From Deltaproteobacteria bacterium (GTDB lineage: Bacteria; Desulfobacterota; Desulfobacteria; Desulfobacterales; Desulfobacteraceae): a DNA stretch of 5,937 bases. Of the stretch, positions 1 through 5,937 are shown piece after piece. A program made the translations under genes and the position numbers. The stretch is from assembly GCA_019314105.1 (NCBI GenBank), contig JAFCZY010000135.1:1-5937 (forward strand). Direction: 5' to 3'. The notes beneath the pieces are model-generated. The model ran no database searches. It worked only from the letters and a program-made list of their open reading frames with translations, and was not told the origin of the DNA. The first letter of the stretch is position 1. The number at the start of each line of letters is the position of its first letter.

Positions 1-2048
1 ACTTTGATCTTCTTCTTTCTGAAAAAATAAAAACTGCCCTGACACTGGCGAATACGCCCATTTTAAAAAATGCTTTGGAGACGAGTAATTCCTTCTATAC
101 GAATTTATCGGATGAGAAAAGAAAAGATTCTATAAAACTTTTAAATGAACAATGGAAATCAACAAAAGACCCTGCTGATAAGTTTATTCAAAAACTTACG
201 GAGAATAAAGCATCACATTTTCTAAAAAATCAACAGATCGTTCTCAAAGGCGAATACGGAGAAATTTTTCTGACCAATAAGTTTGGTGCGTTGGTGGCAT
301 CGACTTCAAAGCTGTCAACTTTTGCCCACGGGCATAAATACTGGTGGCTGGGGTCTTATAATAACGGAGAAGGGGCGGGATTTTTCGATGACCGCGGATA
401 TGATGACAGTGTTGACGGATACGTCTTGGGCCTTGTTGTTCCCATCAGAAAAGGAAAGGAAGTAATCGGTATATTAAAATGTAATCTCAATATCCTTGGT
501 AATATCAGCGAACTAATAGTCGGTGCAGGAGATACCTTAATTGGAAAACTCAAACTGATTAGATCTGGTGGGATGGTTGTCTTTGAAGAAGGGTTTGAAC
601 CCCTGAGCACACAGATCCATGATGATATATATAGAAAAATAAAAAATAAAAATAACGACCTATTCATTTTAAATGATTCCGGAGAAAAGTATCTTGTTGG
701 GTTTTCAGAAGTTAACCTGACAAAAGAGAAAAGTGAATATGGTTTTGGGGGAACATTTGAATCTATTGATCATAAAAAAGGCAACACAGGCGAGTCATGG
801 TACGTTCTTTGTTCCCGCCAGATGAGTGTAGTCCAGGCACCGATCATTGAATCGATTAAGTGGGGTGCTTTGATAAGCACTGCCATAATATTAATTTTAG
901 GGTTAGTCTCTTACCTGTTTGGCCGAAAAATTGCTAAACCTCTTTTAATACTTGATAAAGCTACCAAAAAGATTGGAAAAGGAGATTTTGAATACAGAAT
1001 CGAACTTAAGCAAAAAGATGAATTTGGCAATTTGGCTCACTCATTCAACAAGATGGCAGATCGGCTTCACCATACCACCACATCCATAGAATTACTTGAG
1101 AAAGAAATTAATGATCGCAAGCAGGCGGAAAAGGCATTGCAGAAAAGCGAAGAAAAATTCAGAAGAATTTCGGAGAACACACCCGCCGTTGTCTACCAGT
1201 TCAAAATGACCCCTGATGGGGCATTCACTTTTCCATATATAAATAATGCGGTAAAGTCCATTATGGGGGTGACTGCTGAAGATGTTATGCGGGATTCCTC
1301 CAATCTTCTTGGCATGATACATCCAGAGGATCAAAAGATGTTTATTGAAGGCGTACTGAAATCCGGCAAAACCCTTGAAACATACCACGAGATTTTCCGG
1401 TGTTTGAAGGATGGAAAAATTTTGTGGCTTGAATGTCGTACTACATCTAACCCTATGACAGATGGGACCATTTTGTGGGATGGATTTTTTGTTGACATCA
1501 CCGCCCAGAAGCAGGCTAAAAAGGAATTGGAATTACTAAATTTAAGATTGGAATACGAGGTCTCACATGATCCTTTAACCGGAGCCCTGAGCCGGCGTGC
1601 TATTTTAGACAGCCTGAGTAAAGAGTTAATCCGTGCCAAGAGAAGAAACACGAAGTTAAGCATTGGATTATGTGACATTGATCACTTCAAACATGTCAAT
1701 GACAAGCATGGTCACCAAGTGGGCGACGATGTCCTATGCAGTTTTGTGAAAGCTACCCAGAACGTCCTTCGACCCTATGACATAGTGGGCCGATACGGCG
1801 GAGAAGAGTTCCTGTTAGTTGTGCCCGATTTTAAGGAATCATCTGAAAAAGGAATCTACGAACGTGTGAGGGCAACCATAGCCGAGCATAAAATGGTCAC
1901 AAGATCGGGTGACGTCAGTATCACGATCAGTATTGGCATTGCAAGTAGCAGTGGGGATGAAACAGCAGATGAAATACTTGCAAAAGCCGATGCCGCCTTA
2001 TACAGGGCTAAAGAAAATGGGCGGAATCAATTGGCTCAGAATATTTAA
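1..2048 (+). CDS. Membrane sensor diguanylate cyclase (Cache-TM-HAMP-PAS-GGDEF), 5' partial
   Basis: Makes cyclic di-GMP from two GTP at the inner membrane in response to an extracytoplasmic signal. The frame is open from base 3, so the N-terminus, including the first membrane helix, is outside the window. Residues are counted from the TTG codon at 75. Residues 1-255 look like a periplasmic Cache-type sensor, with a WW pair at 90-91 and a VVPI strand near 121-124. A membrane helix follows at about 263-283, then HAMP at about 284-335, a linker helix, and a PAS domain at about 360-475 ending in VDITAQK. The GGDEF domain spans about 490-655, with DPLTGALSRR at 499-508, the metal-site DIDHFKHVND at 534-543 and active site GGEEF at 575-579. 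An RxxD inhibitory site (R566, D569) sits five residues before GGEEF. Both sites look intact, so I infer an active, product-inhibited cyclase. No EAL domain is present. The ligand cannot be told from sequence. Confidence 0.93.
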   Translation, partial: FDLLLSEKIKTALTLANTPILKNALETSNSFYTNLSDEKRKDSIKLLNEQWKSTKDPADKFIQKLTENKASHFLKNQQIVLKGEYGEIFLTNKFGALVASTSKLSTFAHGHKYWWLGSYNNGEGAGFFDDRGYDDSVDGYVLGLVVPIRKGKEVIGILKCNLNILGNISELIVGAGDTLIGKLKLIRSGGMVVFEEGFEPLSTQIHDDIYRKIKNKNNDLFILNDSGEKYLVGFSEVNLTKEKSEYGFGGTFESIDHKKGNTGESWYVLCSRQMSVVQAPIIESIKWGALISTAIILILGLVSYLFGRKIAKPLLILDKATKKIGKGDFEYRIELKQKDEFGNLAHSFNKMADRLHHTTTSIELLEKEINDRKQAEKALQKSEEKFRRISENTPAVVYQFKMTPDGAFTFPYINNAVKSIMGVTAEDVMRDSSNLLGMIHPEDQKMFIEGVLKSGKTLETYHEIFRCLKDGKILWLECRTTSNPMTDGTILWDGFFVDITAQKQAKKELELLNLRLEYEVSHDPLTGALSRRAILDSLSKELIRAKRRNTKLSIGLCDIDHFKHVNDKHGHQVGDDVLCSFVKATQNVLRPYDIVGRYGGEEFLLVVPDFKESSEKGIYERVRATIAEHKMVTRSGDVSITISIGIASSSGDETADEILAKADAALYRAKENGRNQLAQNI

Positions 2049-2076
2049 AAATCTCTGTAAAACCTTTATTTATATA

Positions 2077-2161
2077 TGGTACCGAAGAGAGGACTTGAAC
2101 CTCCACGCCTCGCGGCACTAGATCCTAAGTCTAGCGTGTCTACCAGTTCCACCACTTCGGC
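2077..2161 (-). tRNA. tRNA-Leu (anticodon UAG)
   Basis: Read on the minus strand, an 85-nt class II tRNA folds completely. The acceptor strands are GCCGAAG and CTTCGGT, followed by discriminator A and encoded CCA. The anticodon stem CTAGA/TCTAG closes the loop CTTAGGA, giving anticodon UAG, which reads CUA and possibly other CUN codons. The variable arm has a GCC/GGC stem with a GCGA loop. The T arm is GGAGG-TTCAAGT-CCTCT, with one G-U pair. The long variable arm and A73 fit leucine. The first acceptor pair is G1-U72, weaker than the G-C of its neighbour. The gene lies 35 bp downstream of the tRNA-Leu(CAG) gene and is probably co-transcribed with it. It ends 28 bp from the convergent cyclase gene, with no hairpin terminator visible between. 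Confidence 0.96.
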
Positions 2162-2196
2162 TTAACCCTTTGATTGTATCATCTGTCTGTATCATG

Positions 2197-2283
2197 TGGT
2201 GCCGAAGGGGAGATTCGAACTCCCACAAGCATTCGCTCACTTGTCCCTGAAACAAGCGCGTCTACCAATTCCGCCACTTCGGC
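2197..2283 (-). tRNA. tRNA-Leu (anticodon CAG)
   Basis: Read on the minus strand, this is an 87-nt class II tRNA. The acceptor stem GCCGAAG/CTTCGGC is fully paired, followed by discriminator A and encoded CCA. The anticodon stem CTTGT/ACAAG closes the loop TTCAGGG, giving anticodon CAG, which reads CUG. The variable arm forms a GAGC/GCTT stem with one G-U pair. The T arm is GGGAG-TTCGAAT-CTCCC. It is the promoter-proximal member of the leucine tRNA pair, and its promoter should lie to the right, in the 119-bp gap shared with ribF. I could not pick out a convincing -35/-10 pair on that strand. Confidence 0.96.
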
Positions 2284-2320
2284 ACTGAGCCTTCCTTTAC
2301 TGCGTTTCCACAATTAACGA

Positions 2321-2349
2321 TTGCTTAAAAATGACAGTTAGGCTATATA
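2321..2349 (+). promoter_or_regulatory. Candidate sigma70-type promoter for the ribF operon
   Basis: TTGCTT at 2321-2326 and TATATA at 2344-2349 are separated by 17 bp, a usual spacing. Each box is only a partial match to consensus (TTG kept in the -35, TATA kept in the -10). The site lies in the divergent gap between the tRNA-Leu pair and ribF. A start of transcription around 2356 would leave a short leader to the ribF start at 2403. It would also place the earlier in-frame ATG at 2331 inside the promoter spacer. This is inference from pattern and position. Confidence 0.35.
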
Positions 2350-2393
2350 TATTTGTTTCTGAAATTTGTCAAGATTATTGTTCCAAATTAGAA

Positions 2394-2398
2394 AAGGT
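2394..2398 (+). promoter_or_regulatory. Ribosome binding site deciding the ribF start
   Basis: AAGGT lies a few bases before the ATG at 2403. It is the only Shine-Dalgarno-like sequence near either candidate ribF start. The in-frame ATG at 2331 is preceded by an AT-rich stretch without a purine-rich GG core. This, with the family's usual N-terminus, favours 2403. Confidence 0.6.
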
Positions 2399-2402
2399 AA
2401 CC

Positions 2403-3347
2403 ATGGAATTAATAGAAAATATAAATCAAATTGACAGCCCGTTTAAAAATGCTGTCATTACCATAGGTAACTTTGACGGTGTTCATAAAGGCCATCAGAG
2501 TCTCTTTCAACATGTCATAGAAAAAGCAAAACAAATCAATGGGACATCGGTTGTCATGACATTTGATCCCCATCCGTTAAAAGCATTGGGAATTTCAGGC
2601 CCGGCCTTGATTACCCGAAGAGACCAGAAAATTGAACTCATTGAAGATTGCGGTATAGATGTTTTATTGTGCCTCCGATTTGACAAGGCGTTTGCCTCAA
2701 TTTCTGCCCATGATTTCATTGAAAAAGTTCTTGTGAATAGAATTGGAATGAAAGCAATTGTTATTGGTGCGGACTATTCATTTGGGAAAGACAGACTGGG
2801 CAATATTAATCTATTAAAGACTCAAGAAGACCGACTCAGATTCAAAACCATTGTTGCTGACTGGATAAATGATACAGATTCAGAAACGAAAAGAATCAGC
2901 AGCACAAGAATCCGTGAAATTGTGATGGCAGGAAAAGTTGATCAGGCCATGAAATATCTTGGCCGGCACTATCAAATCAGAGGGAAGGTTATCAAAGGCC
3001 GTGAACGCGGCGGCAGCCAGTTAGGCTTTCCCACAGCCAATATCAAGCTATACGATGAGCTCTGTCCCAAACTGGGTGTTTATGCTGTCACGGTAGAAAC
3101 AACCAAAGGTGATTTTTGGGGTGTGGCAAATATTGGATTTTCCCCGACCTTTGGCGACCAGATGTTTACCATTGAAGTGCATATCCTTGAGTTTAACCAT
3201 GATATTTATGATACGAGAATCCGTGTCAACATGGTTAAACGGCTCAGGGATGAAAAAAAGTTTGCCAACATTCAAGACCTTTCTGAACAGATTAAAAACG
3301 ATATTGAACTTGCAAAGGACATTTTAGAAAAAAATGGCTATTCTTAA
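2403..3347 (+). CDS. ribF: Bifunctional riboflavin kinase / FAD synthetase
   Basis: Cytoplasmic enzyme that phosphorylates riboflavin to FMN and then adenylylates FMN to FAD. From the ATG at 2403 it has 314 residues, normal for bacterial RibF. The N-terminal nucleotidyltransferase domain (about 15-180) shows [10 protein letters not shown] at 22-31, FDPHP at 54-58, [13 protein letters not shown] at 122-134 and SSTRIR at 166-171. The C-terminal riboflavin kinase domain (about 185-310) shows GFPTAN at 208-213, LGVYAV at 224-229, the [11 protein letters not shown] strand at 240-250 and an EVHIL segment with E258, the likely catalytic glutamate. A longer reading from the ATG at 2331 adds 24 residues unlike the family, lacks an RBS and overlaps the likely promoter, so I reject it. 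It is the first gene of a run with def, fmt and rsmB, and its last 14 bp overlap def. Confidence 0.95.
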   Translation: MELIENINQIDSPFKNAVITIGNFDGVHKGHQSLFQHVIEKAKQINGTSVVMTFDPHPLKALGISGPALITRRDQKIELIEDCGIDVLLCLRFDKAFASISAHDFIEKVLVNRIGMKAIVIGADYSFGKDRLGNINLLKTQEDRLRFKTIVADWINDTDSETKRISSTRIREIVMAGKVDQAMKYLGRHYQIRGKVIKGRERGGSQLGFPTANIKLYDELCPKLGVYAVTVETTKGDFWGVANIGFSPTFGDQMFTIEVHILEFNHDIYDTRIRVNMVKRLRDEKKFANIQDLSEQIKNDIELAKDILEKNGYS

Positions 3348-3858
3348 AATTTTAACCTATCCTGAAAAATCGTTATTGCAACCATCGGATAAAATTGACA
3401 CCATTGATGATGATATAAAAAAGCTGTCCGAGGATATGGGTGAAACCATGTTTAATGCGCCGGGTGTCGGGCTTGCTGCGCCCCAGATCGGTGTAAATAA
3501 AAGAATTCTCCTCTATGATTCCAATGCGGCCAACCCGAATAATGATGGCTCAACTAAAGAATTTACAGCCTTGATAAATCCCAAAATTATTGCCGCCTCC
3601 GGCAGTATTATTTCAGAAAAAGAGGCCTGTTTGAGTGTATTGGATTATAGTGCTGATGTTAAAAGATATGAAAAAGTCACGGTCAAGGCGCTTAATATTG
3701 AGGGAAAAAAACTTGAATTTGATGCGGAAGGGATTCTTGCCATCATCATGCAGCATGAAATCGATCATCTTAATGGTATCTTATTCATTGATAGAATCAG
3801 CGTGTTAAAAAGAGCTATGTATAAGAAAAAACTTGCAAAAAAACAGAACGACCAGTGA
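3334..3858 (+). CDS. def: Peptide deformylase
   Basis: Removes the N-formyl group from the initiator methionine of nascent proteins; a metal hydrolase acting at the ribosome exit. The 174-residue length is typical. The N-terminus [12 protein letters not shown] matches the family and fixes the start, although no good Shine-Dalgarno lies close by, so translation may be coupled to ribF, which it overlaps by 14 bp. Motif 1 is GVGLAAPQ at 44-51 and motif 3 is QHEIDH at 140-145, supplying two histidines and the catalytic glutamate E142. Motif 2 reads EACLS at 97-101 instead of the usual EGCLS; the metal-binding cysteine C99 is kept. The residue after CLSV is Leu rather than the common Pro. The C-terminus is a Lys-rich tail. 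The stop overlaps the fmt start (GTGA). Confidence 0.96.
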   Translation: MAILKILTYPEKSLLQPSDKIDTIDDDIKKLSEDMGETMFNAPGVGLAAPQIGVNKRILLYDSNAANPNNDGSTKEFTALINPKIIAASGSIISEKEACLSVLDYSADVKRYEKVTVKALNIEGKKLEFDAEGILAIIMQHEIDHLNGILFIDRISVLKRAMYKKKLAKKQNDQ

Positions 3859-4805
3859 AGAAAAAAACCACTCTTATATATATGGGGTCGCATGATTTCA
3901 GTGTGCCGGCTTTACAGATGCTGGCAGCACAGGATGATTTTCATATCAGCCTTGTTGTTACCCAGCCTGACCGTCCCAAGGGTAGAGGAAAAAAACTTGC
4001 GCCCTCACCTGTTAAAACTGCTGCGCTGAATCTGGGTCTTGACGTATTCCAACCGGAAAATCTCAACACAAAGGACGCCAGAGAAAAATTATTATCACTT
4101 CAACCTGATTTTTTTGTTGTTGCAGCATTTGGACAAATCCTTTCACAGAAAATTTTAGATATTCCCAAACTGTTTCCCATTAATATTCATGCCTCACTTT
4201 TACCCAGATATCGGGGAGCCTCCCCCATCCAGGCAGCTATTCTGAATATGGACAAAATTACTGGGATCACCACCATGGTTATGGGAAAAGATCTGGATGC
4301 CGGAGACATTCTGCTGACAGCAACTACCCCCATTTCTGAACAGGATACAGCCCAGGATCTCCATGACAGGTTAGGATTGATCGGTGCTGATCTTATTGGA
4401 AAAACACTCCGCGCTGTTTTGAACGAACGGATTGAACCAACGCCCCAGGATCACTCAAAAGCCACCTATGTAAAACTGTTGAAAAAAACAGACGGGGAAA
4501 TTGACTGGGCGCTTGGGAATCGGCAGATCTGTGCCCATATTAATGCCATGACACCCTGGCCGGGCGCTTTTACAACCCTGGGCAGCAAAAGAATTAAAAT
4601 TTATAAGGCCCGGGCTTCTGATCTGCCGTCACCTCAAGACCCCGGCGTTATTTTCCAATGTGATAAAGACGGCATCCATGTCGCAACCGGCAATGGCAGC
4701 CTTGTCATCCTTGAGCTGATGGGAATATCGGGAAAACGATTGAAAGCCGGAGAATTTTTATGCGGCCATAAAATTGATCCACCTGTAAAATTTGATTCTG
4801 TATGA
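3855..4805 (+). CDS. fmt: Methionyl-tRNA formyltransferase
   Basis: Transfers the formyl group of 10-formyltetrahydrofolate to Met-tRNA(fMet) for translation initiation. It has 316 residues, the normal family length. The start is a GTG inside the def stop (GTGA, 4-bp overlap). The next in-frame ATG would remove the first beta strand ([17 protein letters not shown]), so GTG is preferred. The tRNA-contacting loop is visible as [15 protein letters not shown] at 40-54. The catalytic set is N110, H112 ([16 protein letters not shown]) and D148 in LDAGD, matching the family's Asn-His-Asp arrangement. The N-terminal formyltransferase domain covers about 1-200 and the C-terminal tRNA-binding domain about 208-310. 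No Shine-Dalgarno is visible, so translational coupling to def is likely. Pairing def with fmt is a widespread bacterial arrangement that couples addition and removal of the formyl group. Confidence 0.97.
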   Translation: MKKKTTLIYMGSHDFSVPALQMLAAQDDFHISLVVTQPDRPKGRGKKLAPSPVKTAALNLGLDVFQPENLNTKDAREKLLSLQPDFFVVAAFGQILSQKILDIPKLFPINIHASLLPRYRGASPIQAAILNMDKITGITTMVMGKDLDAGDILLTATTPISEQDTAQDLHDRLGLIGADLIGKTLRAVLNERIEPTPQDHSKATYVKLLKKTDGEIDWALGNRQICAHINAMTPWPGAFTTLGSKRIKIYKARASDLPSPQDPGVIFQCDKDGIHVATGNGSLVILELMGISGKRLKAGEFLCGHKIDPPVKFDSV

Positions 4806-5937
4806 TTAAAGATCCCCGACATATCGCCTTGAACGTTTTAGCTTTCTGGCACAAAACATCTCTTCCCCTTGATAAAAGCCTGGAAACGTATGCAGAAGAA
4901 ATTTCTTTTCTTCCCAAAAAAGATAAAAGCCTTTGTAATGCATTGATATTTGGTGTTCTTCGTCAAAGGGAATCCATTGATTGGATCATCCGGGAATTTT
5001 CACACGTTTCTTTTGAAAAAATTGACACAAAGCCCTTATACCTGCTTCGAATCGCCCTGTTTCAACTTATGTACATGGACAGAGTGCCTGCTTTTGCTGC
5101 CATTGATACGACCATTAATATGGCGAAAAAACTTTCCGGCAAAAAAATTGCCGGTTATATGAATGCCGTATTAAGAAAAGCAGCCGATAATTTTTCCAAG
5201 GTTCCCTTACCCGATGCAAAGAAAAATTCTGCAAAATTTATTTCTATTAAATTTTCCATGCCCTTATGGTTATCAAAAAAATGGATAAACGCCTTTGGAT
5301 TTGAAGCAACCTGCTCCCTTTGCCAGCAAATCAACACGATTCCTCTGATCACCCTTCGCACCAATACATTAAAGACAAAAAGGCACTCCCTTGCGGATAG
5401 CCTTTCTTTGATAGCAAAAAATATTCAATTAACAACGTATGCCCCTGATGGGATCAGTTTTACCAACCCCAGTTGCCCTATTCAGGATTTTGAAGCATTT
5501 AAACTTGGATTATTTCAAATCCAGGATGAAGCAGCACAGATTGTCACTCAATTACTGGCACCCGAACCCGGAGAAAAAATTCTGGATGCCTGTGCCGGTC
5601 TTGGAGGAAAAACAGGCCACATTGCTCAGCTTATGGAAAATAAAGGCATCATCATCGCAGCTGATGCTGAAACCAGAAAACTTGAATCCCTTCAATTGGA
5701 TTCAAAAAGGCTGGGCATTGATATTATTCAGACAAAAATTATCAATATTTTAAAAACATCTATTAAAGACTTTGATTTTTATTTTGACCGTGTTTTGTTA
5801 GATGCGCCTTGCACAGGGCTTGGTGTGCTGCGGCGAAATCCCGACACCAAATGGAATCGATCAAAAAAGGATATTGCCCGGCTTGCTGCAAAACAGAAAA
5901 AAATGCTCGCTGCTGCTGCAAATCTGGTTAAACCGGG
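4802..5937 (+). CDS. rsmB: 16S rRNA (cytosine-967 C5) methyltransferase, 3' partial
   Basis: SAM-dependent methyltransferase of the RsmB/Sun family, which makes m5C967 in 16S rRNA. The ATG overlaps the fmt stop (ATGA). The frame is open for 378 codons to the window end, so the C-terminus is missing. The N-terminal NusB-like RNA-binding domain (about 1-135) ends with NAVLRKA at 121-127. The catalytic domain begins at about 235 with LFQIQDEAAQ. SAM motif I is DACAGLGGKT at 262-271, where most RsmB-type enzymes have AAPGGKT. Motif IV is LDAPCTGLG at 333-341, with C337, followed by RRNPDTKW at 344-351. The nucleophilic cysteine of the TC motif lies about 50 residues further on, outside the window, so catalytic completeness cannot be checked. 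Other RNA m5C methyltransferases share the core, but the NusB-like domain and the def-fmt neighbourhood favour RsmB. Confidence 0.93.
   Translation, partial: MIKDPRHIALNVLAFWHKTSLPLDKSLETYAEEISFLPKKDKSLCNALIFGVLRQRESIDWIIREFSHVSFEKIDTKPLYLLRIALFQLMYMDRVPAFAAIDTTINMAKKLSGKKIAGYMNAVLRKAADNFSKVPLPDAKKNSAKFISIKFSMPLWLSKKWINAFGFEATCSLCQQINTIPLITLRTNTLKTKRHSLADSLSLIAKNIQLTTYAPDGISFTNPSCPIQDFEAFKLGLFQIQDEAAQIVTQLLAPEPGEKILDACAGLGGKTGHIAQLMENKGIIIAADAETRKLESLQLDSKRLGIDIIQTKIINILKTSIKDFDFYFDRVLLDAPCTGLGVLRRNPDTKWNRSKKDIARLAAKQKKMLAAAANLVKP

Noticed and set aside
1331..1678. 115-codon open frame on the - strand, plus similar ones at 356-667 and 1092-1388
   Set aside because: They are antisense to the PAS, GGDEF and Cache coding sequence of the cyclase, and their products show no recognisable domain.
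2049..2076. Terminator between the cyclase gene and the tRNA genes
   Set aside because: The 28-bp AT-rich gap shows no inverted repeat with a T-run in either direction.
1909..2121. Open frame on the + strand running into the tRNA
   Set aside because: It overlaps the end of the GGDEF domain in another frame and then reads antisense tRNA sequence.
2077..2283. tRNA genes as an attachment site for an integrated element
   Set aside because: Both tRNAs are intact and flanked by chromosomal genes; no integrase or repeated tRNA 3' fragment is present in the window.
2284..2360. Promoter for the tRNA-Leu pair on the minus strand
   Set aside because: Several AT-rich hexamers exist (CTGTCA, TTAATT), but no pair has both good matches and 16-18 bp spacing, so I do not list one.
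2331..2402. N-terminal extension of RibF from an upstream ATG (24 extra residues)
   Set aside because: It has no RBS, the residues do not resemble the RibF N-terminus, it overlaps the likely promoter, and the ATG at 2403 has an RBS and gives the usual family length.
2284..2402. FMN riboswitch upstream of ribF
   Set aside because: The leader after the likely transcription start is under 50 nt, too short for the aptamer, and I see none of its conserved segments.
3327..3335. A-rich run (A7) at the ribF-def junction as a programmed frameshift site
   Set aside because: A -1 shift leads to a stop within a few codons and does not enter the def frame; def has its own start and a canonical N-terminus.
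4950..5162. Open frame on the + strand
   Set aside because: It lies wholly inside rsmB in another frame; the rsmB frame carries the recognisable NusB-like domain here.
5439..5753. 104-codon open frame on the + strand
   Set aside because: It is a shadow of the rsmB catalytic domain, where the true frame encodes SAM motif I.

Overview
This is an ordinary bacterial chromosomal stretch of moderately low GC. It holds one sensory signalling gene, two leucine tRNA genes and the start of a tightly packed housekeeping operon. The protein sequences look Gram-negative. The membrane-bound diguanylate cyclase and the ribF-def-fmt-rsmB run would suit a sulfate-reducing deltaproteobacterium such as a Desulfobacterales member. 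That placement is an inference from gene content and general protein character, not from any search.

Layout: (1) Positions 1-2048, + strand: the C-terminal bulk of a membrane sensor diguanylate cyclase (Cache, TM, HAMP, PAS, GGDEF). Its true N-terminus lies left of the window. (2) Positions 2077-2283, - strand: two adjacent tRNA-Leu genes, anticodons CAG (transcribed first) and UAG, both with encoded CCA. They converge on the cyclase gene and diverge from the operon. (3) Positions 2284-2402: a 119-bp divergent intergenic region with a candidate ribF promoter and ribosome binding site. (4) Positions 2403-5937, + strand: ribF, def, fmt and rsmB (cut by the right edge). Each gene overlaps the next by 14, 4 and 4 bp.

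Functional logic: RibF makes FMN and FAD. Fmt formylates Met-tRNA for initiation, Def removes the formyl group from nascent proteins, and RsmB methylates 16S rRNA. With the leucine tRNAs beside it, the right-hand part of the window is a translation-centred neighbourhood. The cyclase on the left is a separate unit that would turn an extracytoplasmic signal into c-di-GMP.

I found no mobile element, CRISPR array, toxin-antitoxin pair, defence system or clearly novel system. The most useful corrections are the ribF start (2403, not 2331), the 5'-open state of the cyclase gene, and the truncated rsmB that runs off the right end. The points most worth a second look are small motif variants in Def and RsmB and a weak G1-U72 pair in one tRNA-Leu.
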